Positions 1 through 11,208 of a stretch of 64,000 nucleotides of DNA are shown here, in pieces; position 1 is the first letter of the stretch; every line of letters begins with the position of its first letter. The translations under genes and the position numbers were made by a program. This DNA is from Fragilariopsis cylindrus CCMP1102 (Eukaryota; Bacillariophyta; Bacillariophyceae; Bacillariales; Bacillariaceae). The notes below the pieces were generated by a model. It was not told the origin of the DNA. It did not search any database and was given only the letters and a program-made list of their open reading frames with translations. The stretch spans positions 50,572-114,571 of the forward strand of contig FMBT01000430.1 in the NCBI GenBank assembly GCA_900095095.1, written 5' to 3'.

Positions 1-1046
1 CCCTTATTATTGCTACCGCTGCTCTTGCATGCAGTACCACTTCTGGATTAGAATTAACCACGAAGAATTTTGAGGAAATGACTGCGGGTAAAACCGTCTT
101 TATTAAATTTTTTGCACCCTGGTGTGGTCATTGTAAAGCAATGGGTCCAGATTGGGAAAAATTAATGACAGAATATAAAGATCATGATGTGGCATTAGTG
201 GCGGAAGTCGATTGTACCTCGGATACTGGTGATGAATTATGTGAAAAATTTAATGTGGAGGTACGTTGAAAACGAGTCAGTCAAGTCGACGTCGTCGTGA
301 CTTTATTTGTTATGCCGTGTCTACCTTCCCTCTTTCTCCAGCACAATTGTCTATTGCGTCTCTGTTGTATCTCGTGTAAAATGAATGGGCTTGTGTTGAT
401 GTTGTCGTTTTGTGATGGCAAATCGGATTTGGGAGGGTCTTTATTTATTTATTTATTTGTGACTCTACTAGATTTTCTAAAATGTCCCGTTACCGTCCGT
501 GCTCCTTTACTTTAACTCACCTTTTATGTGTATTTCTTCTTTGTCCCTATTCTATTATAACAACGAACGATACAGGGTTTTCCAACTGTGATGTGGGGTG
601 ATGCCTCTGGTGCTGAAAATTATGAAGGTGGACGTGATTATGAATCCATGTCCATCTTTGCCAAAGAATATGTAACAAAACCGGTCTGTAATATTAATCA
701 TGTGGACGTTTGTAGTCCCGAAGAAAAAAAAGATATTGAATCGGTATTATCTATGAGTGATACCAAATTAACGGAAACTATGCAATATATTAGTGATAGT
801 GTATCAGTAGAAGAAAAAAGCTTTGAAAAGGCAGTTGGAGCTATTCAAAAACAATATGAAGAATTAACTACGGAACATAATAAAAAATTAGAATCAATTA
901 AAGTTGATAATAAATATAAATATTTAAGTCAAGTATTAAAAAGTCGTGGTATTGCGGATCCAACTGCTGAAGATGATGATGACGATGATGACGACGACGA
1001 TGATGATGACGATGACGATGACGATGATGCAGGTGGTGAATTGTAA
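1..1046 (+). CDS. Protein disulfide isomerase-like protein, 5'-truncated, two exons
   Basis: ER-lumen thiol oxidoreductase that would make or rearrange disulfides in secretory proteins. The frame is open from base 3, so the true start lies outside the window. Exon 1 is 3-260, the intron 261-575 (donor GTACGT, acceptor TACAG) and exon 2 576-1046, in phase 0. The visible N-terminus looks like the end of a signal peptide (LIIATAALACS). The thioredoxin active site is APWCGHC, and the cis-Pro motif GFPT is split from it by the intron. After the thioredoxin fold comes a helical Lys/Glu-rich stretch that resembles the C-terminal domain of D-type PDIs (inference), then a run of about 20 Asp written in mixed GAT/GAC codons and the ending AGGEL. 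GGEL is not a classical KDEL/HDEL signal. The cis-Pro rejoined by the splice makes the gene model firm. Confidence 0.9.
261..575 (+). other. Intron of the PDI gene
   Basis: 315-bp GT-AG intron, donor GTACGT and acceptor TACAG. It removes in-frame stops and restores the FNVE/GFPT junction conserved in thioredoxin-fold proteins. Open frames within it are not coding. Confidence 0.85.
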
Positions 1047-2132
1047 ATTTAAAAATGATACATGCATACGCATCGTTGTTTTAAAAGTCAATGTCAACTG
1101 ATGGATGATATGATATAGCACGACCACTAGGAAGAAGAAGAAGAAGCGAATAATGGCGGGTTGGTTTGTTATCATCGTGTCCGTCCGATTGGTATTTATG
1201 GTTCATACCATGCATACTCTGATTCGATATGATATGATATGATATGATATATACTTATCGTGTGTAGTTAGTTTATCAAAAGATAAATATAAGTGGTTAA
1301 AATTTTAAGTAAAAAAGTTTTCCTGTAATCCTGCCTGTTATCAATTTTTCATACTGTTTCTTGTTTGTTATATACCTTATTCTCTCGTGCGTAGGTAGGT
1401 AGGTATCTCGTTTACTCTACTAGTATTCTTCTATTTTTTGACACTACTACCTAGCGTGATATCTTTTTTAGCGTTTCTTACAGTGCGTACCGCCCAGTAG
1501 CATGCATGCATGCATGCATGCATGCAGGCAGGCATGCCATGCCATGCTACTCGTTGTTTTTTCGAAAGGTTATGGCTGATGTGACTACAGTAGAAGTACG
1601 TACAGCAATGCTAATACAAGTATTAGGATTTTTAGTAACCGATCCGTCATCTGAGATGCATGGAATGCTATTACTCTTTCTACTACTGTAGCTGCTTAGA
1701 CATGCTTATCATCTCCTATGTGAGCGATGATCGTGAAATAATAATGTAGCTAGCACCGCCTACCGTAGACGAAGAATACAATTGACGGCAAGGCAAATGT
1801 TGATTGTACATTAAAACAATCAACATCAAGACGTAACTAAACTGTATGCGTAGGACAGTAGACTAGTACAGTACTAGACGATAGTAGATTTGTATTGGTT
1901 CAAGAATAACATATATCTTCATTAGTATTTAATTCATTATGTACGTGTGACAATTTTTATTTATTTATCATGTAGAATGTAAATCATGATGGAACGGACG
2001 GACACGCAACAAACCCACAACGAACGAAATGTGGAAAGGATGCGTGTCCGTCCGTGTCCGACATGAATAAGTAGTAGTGTAATATATATAGCTGTAGCTT
2101 TTCATATCATATCACATTTATATACTATTTAT
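1047..2132. other. Intergenic region between convergent PDI and translocator genes
   Basis: No gene is supported. It holds a GATAT pentanucleotide run near 1225-1250 and a self-complementary CATG/CATGC run near 1499-1535. The two genes converge here, so their 3' UTRs and polyadenylation signals must lie in this stretch. Confidence 0.6.
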
Positions 2133-3844
2133 TTACTTCTTGGCAACAATACTATCAATGACAGAATATAATAATACTCCACCAATACCGATACTGCAAC
2201 CTAACATCTTAATAGGATCAAGTGATTCACCTAGTACAAGTGCAACACCAACAATAACAATAACACGCTTGGCAGTATTAGCAACAGATTGTGTCACGGC
2301 ACCTGTCTTCTTCAATGTTAATGTAGCACATTCATTGTATCCGTAAAACCATAGTCCAGAGGCGACTAAATTCTTCCAGATAGCAGGTGTTGTTTTGGCC
2401 ATTTCACAAAATTCACCAAATCTGGAACCCTCACGGATAGCAACCACCGGGATACTTAATAAGAAGGCAAGAACTGTGGTAATAGCAAATTGATTACCAA
2501 CCGACCCCATCCGATCTTTTAATCCTGCCGTTTCCATTAATTTTTTGTTTTCATTACCCTTCACGGCAGCAAAACAATTGGCAATACAGGCAGCAATTAA
2601 GGCCGACCATGCAAAATCAAGTTCCTTGACGGAGGCTAAGATCACACCACCAATCACAATAGGCAAACATAACCATTTTGCTTTGGAAATTGGTTTTCCG
2701 TACACGAATTGAGATAGTACAGCAGAGAATGCTGGTTCCGATGCTTTTACAATTTGTGCGAAGGACACTGCACCCATACCCATTGCGAATACCGACGCCG
2801 AATGGGCACCCATAAAGCAAAATGCGACAGGGATCATTTTCAGTAAATCCTTGGCAGTAATGGTTGGTTTAGTACGTGCATCCGGTGCTAACCATAAAAA
2901 GATACCATAAATGGCACCCACACCCAGTTGTAAACTGGAAAGTGTCATGGGGAAACCAACTTTACCACCAGCAGCATTCAATGCGAGTTTGTTGGTAATA
3001 TTGTAATAGTAGTTCCCTAAGTACCATAATGCAAAGTATGCAATCAGACCTAAATCTAATGGTGCCTTCTTGGCAGGTTCCGCAGCAGATGATGCACCAC
3101 CACGAACAGCAATAGCATCCGAAACATCGTTCAAGACCTATAGATATTGGTATACATCATAATATTGTTATTATTATTATTATTTGTGGTTGATCAATAA
3201 ATCGTTGTAATTGGTATTGTCGATAACGGCAAAAGAATAGAAGCAAATTTGTTATGTGAGAAAATGCGAAGAGAGATGATTTTTTTTTCAGAAAACGAAC
3301 CCAAAAAATATAGACAGAAATAGTCTCGATTCCGTAATCAACACACTTTTTGATAAACTTAACGCGTGCTAAAATTACATCAATGGAATTCAAATCTTTA
3401 AAATCATCGGATCGGACTTCAATAAAAAAATTGTCGCCGCAAAACAGTCATCGGTGGAAAAGAGGAGGAAGATCTTCGTCTTTTTTTGAAGATGTCTACC
3501 GTAGCTAAATGGTTCGATGGGGGTGTATGTATGACAGCAAAGCACTAAAATACACCACAACAACTATGCTTTTTCATAACGTCGTCTATACGATCGATAT
3601 ACAATCGGCGCGATGTCTAAGTTATATTGATGATTGTACATTGTACAGTACAGATACTTACAACAGATGATGAGATACGATTTCCTTGGATGTCAACAGG
3701 TTGGACCATAGCAGGATTCTTTTGGAAGGCACCGACTGCGCGTGTCGTAGTACGAGCTAAGTTCTTAGCACCACCATTGAGGCCGAATGCCGATGATGAT
3801 GCGGCAACAACAGAAAGGACTGCAAGGGATGTACTAATCTTCAT
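2133..3844 (-). CDS. Plastid triose-phosphate/phosphate translocator family protein (two exons)
   Basis: Drug/metabolite-transporter superfamily antiporter that would exchange phosphorylated C3/C5/C6 compounds for phosphate across a plastid envelope membrane. Exon 1 is 3844-3662 (61 codons) and exon 2 is 3137-2133; the intron is 3661-3138 (donor GTAAGT, acceptor ATAG), phase 0, giving about 395 residues. Exon 1 starts MKISTSLAVLSVVAASSSAF, a signal peptide ending in an ASAF-like motif, followed by an Arg/Lys-rich transit-like segment: the bipartite presequence known from diatom plastids. Exon 2 carries the TPT core, with LWYLGNYYYNITNKLAL, several helices, and the late motif KKTGAVTQSVANTAKRVIVI typical of TPT proteins. 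The start was chosen because exon 2 alone lacks any targeting signal. The substrate cannot be fixed from sequence; the presequence argues for plastid rather than Golgi location. Confidence 0.9.
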
Positions 3845-4668
3845 GGTTGGGATAGTTTTTTTTTTTTTAGAATTTGAATAGAATAAATAACAGTGTAACT
3901 TCAAGCGATGATGCCAAAGAGGGAAAAGCAAAGCAAAAGATTTGAATGATTTGATAATTTTGGCGGTACTGTATTTGTTTTGCAACCGTCGTAATTATGT
4001 TACGATACCCGTTTTAATATTTGCATTTGCACAATGCCGCCTTAAATAAATAGATGGCCGGCTTGGATTTCAAAATCATTTAGCGACAGCACAAAATCAA
4101 TGGACTGCGATGCATGGCTTGAAGCTGCATTTTTTACAAGTAGCATATACTAGTATCGTTGACACGGCGAGGAGGCATGCTTTCTCAAAGGGGATGAGTA
4201 TTATTGGGGGATGTATATTCGGGGCGGAATTGTCTTTATGTACTGTATGTCAAACCATACACTGTCCTACGCATCTCGCTCGTCATTAGTACCTTATAAG
4301 CATATGAAGACGATCTTTTTTACTCACCTTGAAGGATTTCAACCAATCAAAATCCTCGAAAAATAAATAAATGAGAAGGCTCACTCAAAGATAGCGAACC
4401 CAGAACAAGAATGAATCAATCATCTACTGTACTGTGCGGTATCTTCCAGCAGTCAATCACATCAATGACGAGCTTCAATGCACAAACAAACAGCAACACA
4501 AGCAGCAATCAATCAATCACACGATATCCTTTGTGTCGCCCACAGAAATAAATCCGTTGCTAATGCTAACTACTAACTAGACTTCATTTGTAATTCATCG
4601 ACAACAGAAGGTTCGACCGGTAGAACAAAAAGAAAAGATAAGCACAAAAAAAACTATAAAATTCAAAG
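3845..4668. other. Divergent intergenic/promoter region
   Basis: About 820 bp separating the minus-strand translocator from a plus-strand small gene, so it should hold both promoters. No convincing ORF, RNA gene or repeat is seen. Confidence 0.5.
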
Positions 4669-5657
4669 ATGGCGTTGACTTTATTGAATCACTTTTATTG
4701 GCAAATTCCGGTACGTACCTACAACTAAAACTACAACACTGCAATTGTATTGTATTGAATTGAAAAGCGTGATGATATCGTATTGTGTCGTTGCGTTTGA
4801 ATGACACGAACCCATATACTGTAGAGGACCGTACATTCTACCAAGGGAAAAATTGATTGGTGAATTCAAACGATTGTCCGGGGATTGGGATAATTTTTTT
4901 GTTTTTTGGCGGGTGACATCAGATCGTTCTGTGAAGCTTCGAGGGAGAAAAGGGGGGGGGGGGGATTCAAGTCAATTACATGTATCGACGATTTGTAACA
5001 AAAACAATCACAGTCGACATGCACAGTGTTTTCATTTTGAATGGACAAAGGGCGGAATAAGGATGGCAAGAACGCCGAAGGAAAGATCGACGTTCGTCAA
5101 GCATCAACAGCAAGAAATATCAACAGGAAGCTTTTCCCAACATCTATTCCCTGCATTTATTAGATATTTTTGGGCACGATCGATCGAATGGACCCTGATG
5201 AGTGTCCCGTGTGTGCACATCCATATCGTAAAACTGTAGACTGTTCTCATTCCAATCCTCTCACCTTTTTGTTTTTGGTGCTGCTCTCTATTCGTTTTGT
5301 TTCTGCACAACAACTGTCTATTGGTTTCTTTTCTTAAAATCTTTTATATAAATTTATTTATTTATTTGCACATAGGAAACGAAGATTCCATTAATGGTTG
5401 CAGATTTTGTAATGGTTATTGCTATGTGGTATGTTGAAAAGGGTGTTACTGCTGAAAAGAAATTACGTGAACTTGAAGAAAAACATGCTGAACAGAATCA
5501 TGAATTGATGAAAGGTGAAAAATTAGGACAAAAGGCGAAAAAACAGCATGATGCAGCTGAACGAAAACACAAAAATAAACATAGTAAAGGATTCACCGGT
5601 AGTGGTGGTGGGGGTGGAAAGATTAATAATAATTACAATATTGGTAAAAAAGATTAA
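4669..5657 (+). CDS. Small Lys/Glu-rich protein with one hydrophobic segment, two exons
   Basis: Family not recognised. Exon 1 is 4669-4710 (MALTLLNHFYWQIP), donor GTACGT; exon 2 is 5376-5657 after acceptor CATAG. The junction is in phase 0 and yields about 107 residues. After the junction come ETKIPLMVADFVMVIAMWYV (a possible membrane segment), a charged heptad-like helix (EKKLRELEEKHAEQ), a basic KHKNKHSK patch and a Gly/Asn-rich tail. The intron-spanning model is preferred because exon 2's first ATG would cut into the hydrophobic segment and because both splice sites are canonical. The 665-bp intron is long for this window and contains a G13 tract. It could be a small membrane-anchored coiled-coil protein. 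Confidence 0.55.
4952..4964 (+). repeat. Poly-G tract (G13)
   Basis: Uninterrupted run of 13 G inside the intron of the small gene, one of seven G/C runs of 11 or more in an otherwise AT-rich window. Confidence 0.9.
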
Positions 5658-6404
5658 TAAAATCTTTTTCATGCCGATATCGAATGAATCGAAGTCAAAC
5701 AAACAATTCGGTCTGGAATGTACCATATTACCGGCTTGTATGTTAGGTTGAGCGGTGTGTTGAATAATTGAGTGTTGATTCAATTCGGATTGAATGTTGA
5801 TGGCATGTGCATAACAAAGTAACAACGGATAATGGGAGATGAAAGTAAGTAAAACAACATGACGTGCCGTACAGCTACAGCTACAGCTACAGCTCAATAA
5901 CCCCCAAAAAAAACACCAGCATGTTGTGTAGGTGGTGTGTGGCCAATTGAGGACTAGTAGTAGTGTATGAATAGTCTCACCTCCGGTTGCATGTTTTGAA
6001 GAACAGTAGATAGAAAAGTAATATGATACACAATAATATATACATGAATAAAATTATTACCACGCCAAAGGAGATATTATGTATCGTATACTGTATTACG
6101 TGCTCGTATGTAGAGATAACTGTATCTTTATCTAAATACTGCGTTGTAGGTAAAGTTAGTTCAAATCTTTCTCGTAAGGAAGGAATGAGGATTCATCTAC
6201 CATAAGTGAATACAAAAATGGGTGTCGATCAAGTAATAATCAAGAGCCAAGTCTGCCTACCACAAAACACAAATACTGGAAGCTAGTAGGGGAGAATTTC
6301 AGCACCGTGTCTTGCGATGTTTAGTAGTAGTAGTGGTAGTAGCTATTCATGAGAGTCTTACTTACCTAAAAAATTCACCACATCAAATGCACCATGGAAT
6401 ACAC
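5658..6404. other. Intergenic region
   Basis: No gene supported. Contains a short hexanucleotide repeat (AGCTAC units near 5873-5895). It ends where the CACTA-like end at 6405 begins. Confidence 0.5.
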
Positions 6405-6451
6405 CACTAGTACCACTGCTTTAATCTCCACGTGAGCTTAGTCGTTAATAG

Positions 6452-6664
6452 AAAAACTAAATCATGCCCAAAATTTTACTAGTATTTTGTTAGTCTTGTA
6501 TGTTATCACAACTTTAGCATCAAATATATACACCTAAAGGATCATTTTTTGGAAACATAAACTATAAAGTTTACAATTGACCTATTGGTTGGAGAATTGT
6601 TATATTCCTTAGTCTTGTAAGCCTACTGGTATCTCATAACGTAGGCTCATACACAGCACACATT
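6452..6664 (+). repeat. Left arm of large inverted repeat
   Basis: Starts AAAACTAAATCATGCCC and runs through GTAAGCCTACTGGTATCTCA to ACACAGCACAC. The same sequence in reverse complement occupies 9228-9470 with scattered substitutions. A third partial copy lies at 10163-10212. Confidence 0.85.
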
Positions 6665-6704
6665 TTAGGGATTTAAATTTTATGTGTACACACAACAAAA
6701 TATC

Positions 6705-8085
6705 TCATTCGAAAGTATTGTAAACAACAACACCTTCTGGGTCGGGTGCACTAGCATTCTTATAGTATACTAGAACATTGTAGTTGCCTCCTACCATTTT
6801 TTTGTTCTTGTGGTTGTTGAATAAATTACAATCAGCTGTTGTGGAAGGCACACAAACATCAAGATTTTTAACAAAAATGAATAACAATGTATCTTATTTG
6901 AAAGTGTTGCACACAACAACACCTTCTGGGTCGGGTGCACTAGCATTCTTATAGTATACTAGAACATTGTAGTTGCCTCCTACCATTTTTTTGTTCCTGT
7001 GGTTGTTAATAAATTACAATCAGCTGTTGTGGAAGGCACACAAACATCAAGATTTTTGACCAAAATGAACAACAATATATCTTATTTGAAAGTGTTGCAC
7101 ACAACAACACCTTCTGGGTCGGGTGCACTAGCATTCTTATAGTATACTAGAACATTGTAGTTGCCTCCTACCATTTTTTTGTTCTTGTGGTTGTTGAATA
7201 AATTACAATCAGCTGTTGTGGAAGGCACACAAACAACAAGATCTTTGACCAAAATGAACAACAATATATCTTATTTGAAAGTGTTGCACATAACAACACC
7301 TTCTGGGTCGGGTGCACTAGCATTCTTATAGTATACTAGAACATTGTAGTTGCCTCCTACCTAAATTACAATCAGCTGTTGTGGAAGGCACACAAACAAC
7401 AAGATTTTTGACCAAAATGAACAACAATGTATCTTATTTGAAAGTGTTGCACACAACAACACCTTCTGGGTCGGGTGCACTAGCATTCTTATAGTATACT
7501 AGAACATTGTAGTTGCCTCCTACCATTTTTTTGTTCTTGTGGTTGTTGAATAAATTACAATCAGCTGTTGTGGAAGGCACACAAACAACAAGATTTTTGA
7601 CCAAAATGAACAACAATGTATCTTATTTGAAAGTGTTGCACATAACAACACCTTCTGGGTCGGGTGCACTAGCATTCTTATAGTATACTAGAACATTGTA
7701 GTTGCCTCCTACCATTTTTTTGTTCTTGTGGTTGTTGAATAAATTACAATCAGCTGTTGTGGAAGGCACATAAACAACAAGATTTTTGACCAAAATGAAC
7801 AACAATGTATCTTATTTGAAAGTGTTGCACACAACAACACCTTCTGGGTCGGGTGCACTAGCATTCTTATAGTATACTAGAACATTGTAGTTGCCTCCTA
7901 CCATTTTTTTGTTCTTGTGGTTGTTGAATAAATTACAATCAGCTGTTGTGGAAGGCACACAAACATCAAGATTTTTGACCAAAATGAACAACAATATATC
8001 TTATTTGAAAGTGTTGCACACAACAACACCTTCTGGGTCAGGTGCGCAAACATAGTACTGTGCTTGCCTCCTACCATCCCTGGTG
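6705..8085 (-). repeat. 189-bp tandem array with a peptide-like frame (about 7.5 units)
   Basis: Units begin at about 6705, 6894, 7082, 7271, 7434, 7623, 7812 and 8001. Spacing is 189 bp except 188 after unit 2 (one base lost) and 163 after unit 4 (internal deletion). Read on the minus strand, five units give the same 60-codon open stretch, with core GGNYNVLVYYKNASAPDPEG; it opens at TTG, has no ATG start, and one TAA ends each 63-codon unit. The last unit is divergent and truncated. Lack of a start codon and the stop in each unit argue against separate genes. Similarity to the plus-strand array at 11.2-11.7 kb shows the frame is ancient. Confidence 0.9.
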
Positions 8086-8134
8086 GTTGGAATACTAAAC
8101 AACTTTGAATAATAATAAGATGAATAACTTCTAC

Positions 8135-9126
8135 TTAGGTTCTAGAACCAGCTAGCATGGTGCACCAAGATACCACCCAATCATCCATCCTATACCCATA
8201 GGAGATGAACCATGGGTCATGATCTCTCATACATACCTTATTCTTGCCTCCAGAACACAAACATAGCATTTCGGCCAACATGTCATATTTCAATGCCCAA
8301 AAGTACCATTCAGAAATAGGATGCCACAACATCAAGGAAAGGAATTGAACCATGGTTTCAACACCCAGATACCTTCCATATATGCATATGGTCAAAATAA
8401 AATACACCAACAATGCTTGGAGCATCTGCCATATTGGTGGTGTAGTGGGGCAGGGAACAATAGAATAGACATAAAATGGCCCAAAATGCACATGTTGCAA
8501 AAATATTTGAGATGCTACCGATACCGCGCCCATACCAGGTAAGCTGAGTCCCAAATTAAACAGCTAGGCATCTACCTTTTTCATAAAGGTTTTGGATTAT
8601 ATCCTTCTTTTAGGTAACCATACATCATACATTTGGGGTGCCACGGGTCAAAACCCACCGCTATTAAAGCCCAAAATTTCTCTAAGTGCCAAGTGCGTGT
8701 GTAATCAAGGCCGTGATGCACCATCAATACAGACCTAATAACCTTGAAAGATTCTATGGAGCTCAACATGATACCTATGGGTACAAGGTCCAACTATTGC
8801 TTAGGGCTGTAGGGAGGTTAGGAAGGTGTCAGGGTGTGCTAAGCCCCAAAAAGGGTCATTTAGGCCCAAAAACAGGTTCCCCCTTTAGCGCCCACATCAG
8901 CATGGTCCTGCCCATAGCTAGCCAAGTTTATATTTCCTTTGGTGTATATGGTCATCCCCATGTGCTTACTTTGGGACAATTCATCTTTTTGAGTGTGTAC
9001 TAGGTCACATACCCCCCCAAATGGGCCATTTTCCCATGTCCTAAGCTGCATCACACCCTTTACCACCAGTGTGGAAAGCACATACCTCGCGCCCCAAAGT
9101 CTGGTCCAGGTATCCACCCTATGCAT
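8135..9126 (-). other. Decayed interior of the element
   Basis: Minus-strand open stretches of 88, 70 and 139 codons in different frames, separated by stops. None matches a family I recognise. Part of it (words such as YTKGN on the minus strand near 8930-8950) reappears on the plus strand at about 10900-11060, so this is a repeated sequence rather than a unique gene. Recurrent words like GGGCCTAAATGGCCC and CATCCCCA suggest satellite-like decay. Confidence 0.5.
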
Positions 9127-9227
9127 ATCAAGCTTAGATTATACCATCTGATTGGGACTTTATACATGCTAGGATGGGTTAGAATGCCAGAAAGTGGAGT
9201 GGTACAGGTAGCAAGTACCACAGGATG

Positions 9228-9470
9228 TGTGCTGTGTGCGAGCCTACGTTATGAGATACCAGTAGGCTTACAAGACTAAGGAATATGATATTTCTCCATC
9301 CAATAGGTCAATTGTAAACTTAATGGTTTAATTTTCCAAAAAAATGACTTTTTAGGTGTATATATTTGATGGTAAAGCTGTTATGATATACTAGACTAAC
9401 AAATAATACTAGTAAAATTTGGGCATGATTTAGTTTTTATTAAAATTTGGGCATGATTTAGTTTCTATGT
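9228..9470 (-). repeat. Right arm of large inverted repeat
   Basis: Reverse-complement match of 6452-6664. The outer end is itself locally duplicated: the words AAATTTGGGCATGATTTAGT occur twice, near 9416-9470. Together the arms could fold into a long hairpin. Confidence 0.85.
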
Positions 9471-10392
9471 TGAAAGTTAGTGAGTGGAGGCTTAACAAAA
9501 TATCACATATGCACTCGCGGCGGTCAACTATAGCTCACCAAAAAAACGGACAAAAATCCGTTACAGCACGAGTTACTTAGTAAAATCTAACTATAGAGAT
9601 AACTTTTGCAAAAATATGCCCAGGGCGATAATCTTGCATACGATCCATATCTCTGTTAAATGGAGAATCTGCTACATAATAGCGCTATCACTCTGGACAT
9701 AAAAGCCCAAAAGTTATAGTCAGTCAAAGATTGCTCACATTTTGATGGGCTATTTTAAACCGTTTTCGCGGTTGGCGCGCAGACGGGTCATCGCATCAAG
9801 TGGTACTAGTGACACACCTCATCACCTACCTAAAACAAATGCACACATTTATCCCTAGTCAGGATGAGCTTTTTTCCTGTTGCACAGTGCACAAGAATCT
9901 TTCCACTGCATAAGAACATACATATAAAAATCTGAACTCATTATTTCTGCATGGAGTTAACTTGTTGTGGCTGCGTACCAAATTTTACATTTAGGAATTG
10001 AAGGGCCAGTATTAGATATCAAGGGTATATAGACCAGCAGTACATTACTCACTGCTAGCTATTCTAGCCTGTGCTGCCCAACTTTCTCCTAGCTGTAAAA
10101 TTTTCTGTGTTTTCCATCACCCCAATGCAACAGCCCCCCCCCCCCCCCCTGTTTGGGTCCATCTTGTAAGCCTACTGGTATCTCACAATGTAGGCTCACA
10201 CACAGCACACTCCAAATAACCCCCCAAAATGGTGCAAATGGCCCATTTGCAGTGTTTTGTGGACATACAGTACACTCAAAAAGGTGAATCATCCCAAATA
10301 TATATATAACTTGTTATTTAAAAGCTGCAGCTTTGCTCCTCAACTTCTTAGAAAGAAGAAAAGTCAACAGTCTACCCGCCTATTATTCTATA
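9471..10392. other. Repeat-derived intergenic DNA with a third inverted-repeat fragment
   Basis: No gene. It contains the right CACTA-like end (to 9811), a 50-bp fragment of the large inverted repeat at 10163-10212 (GTAAGCCTACTGGTATCTCA), and a C16 run at 10134-10149. Confidence 0.6.
10134..10149 (-). repeat. Poly-C tract (C16)
   Basis: Sixteen consecutive C on the plus strand, preceded by CCCCAATGCAACAG; a similar CCCCAATGCAAC word recurs beside the C12 run at 33.4 kb. Confidence 0.9.
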
Positions 10393-10872
10393 TTAATTGT
10401 GTTTACTTTGGTATATGTCCCCAAATCGACCATCAATCTCCTGTATCTCCACGTCCATGACTATCTTTGTTCTGCTAGTTGATCTTTTCTTACCCAGTTG
10501 TGTGTACAGCTTCGATATCATATGATTCATCTTGTACTTTGTTTTCTTTGCTTGCACTACTCTGCTTGATGATCTTTTCTTTTTCATTCTTTTGAACACA
10601 TTAGTGAGTGGATTATTATGCATTTTCTTTAGTGTTGCTTTCTTTCCTTTGTTTGTTTTCCGTGACACTGTAGTCTTTGCTGGTTTGTTTGCAGTGAAGT
10701 GTCTCCATATTGGTTTACTGTTGTCTTGAGCAAGTTCTTTTACTCTTTTCATAATGTGATCAATGACTTCCCTCCACCTGTTTATCCACTTTTTCAGTTG
10801 TTGGTTTGTATCTGCCAGTCTTGTTTTTAGTGGTTCGTTGAATATCTTCAATTCATCTTCTGGCAGTACCAT
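10393..10872 (-). CDS. Orphan Lys/Arg-rich ORF, possibly element-encoded
   Basis: 159 codons from an ATG, very basic, with LKKWINRWREVIDHIMKRVK (amphipathic helix) near the N-terminus, then clusters such as KRMKKKRSSSR and KKTKYKMN. No domain recognised. It lies inside a repeat island between decayed element copies, so it may be a fragment of a transposon gene (a DNA-binding or nuclear-localised part) or a chance frame. The length and helical N-terminus exceed what is usual for non-coding DNA here, but no start-site or splice support is visible. Confidence 0.3.
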   Translation of the reverse strand: MVLPEDELKIFNEPLKTRLADTNQQLKKWINRWREVIDHIMKRVKELAQDNSKPIWRHFTANKPAKTTVSRKTNKGKKATLKKMHNNPLTNVFKRMKKKRSSSRVVQAKKTKYKMNHMISKLYTQLGKKRSTSRTKIVMDVEIQEIDGRFGDIYQSKHN

Positions 10873-10879
10873 TTCTTTC

Positions 10880-11060
10880 AGTGTATATATATATCATCCC
10901 AAATATGTGGATGGGTGCACCATATATACCAAAGGGAACTTACTCTTGGTGCTTTGTGTTGATGATTTAGCTTGCGCACAAAAGTGGAAAACCCTGTTTT
11001 GGGGCCTAAATGGCCCATTTTGTGATTAATGCGCCCTATACCTTCATAAACACAATAAAA
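10880..11060 (+). repeat. Second, inverted copy of the element interior
   Basis: Plus-strand sequence reading YTKGN then FWGLNGPF resembles the minus strand of 8860-8960 (YTKGN...FWA). Shared words include GGGCCTAAATG. This places the 11.2-kb array next to the same kind of flank that accompanies the 6.7-kb array. Confidence 0.55.
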
Positions 11061-11208
11061 ACCTAAATATTATGTGGACCTTGTAGATATAGGTATTAAT
11101 AGGTATAATGGTAAGCTCAATATAATTTTTGTTGTACTAAGTCCACATTGATGGTGCATCAAGGCCTTGATTGCACACACTTTTGCTTCCGCTGTTGTTG
11201 GGTATGTT

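Larger units (their letters stand above)
6405..9811. mobile_element. Candidate CACTA-like DNA element, non-autonomous or decayed
   Basis: The left end reads CACTAGTACCACT at 6405 and the right end AGTGGTACTAGTG, finishing at 9811. These are perfect inverse 13-mers with the CACTA...TAGTG signature of En/Spm elements. Both flanks show ACAC (6401-6404 and 9812-9815), a possible target duplication, although CACTA elements normally duplicate 3 bp. Between the ends are a pair of roughly 215-bp inverted repeats, the 189-bp tandem array and a decayed low-complexity interior. No transposase frame was recognised. The terminal match is short, and TACTAGTA-type words are common here, so the boundary call is tentative. 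Confidence 0.4.

Noticed and set aside
936-1175. Minus-strand 79-codon hydrophobic ORF opposite the PDI tail
   Set aside because: Its Ile/Val run is the complement of the Asp codons of the real gene.
6705-8085. CRISPR array
   Set aside because: Units of 189 bp are contiguous, with no short repeat/unique spacer structure, and the window is eukaryotic.
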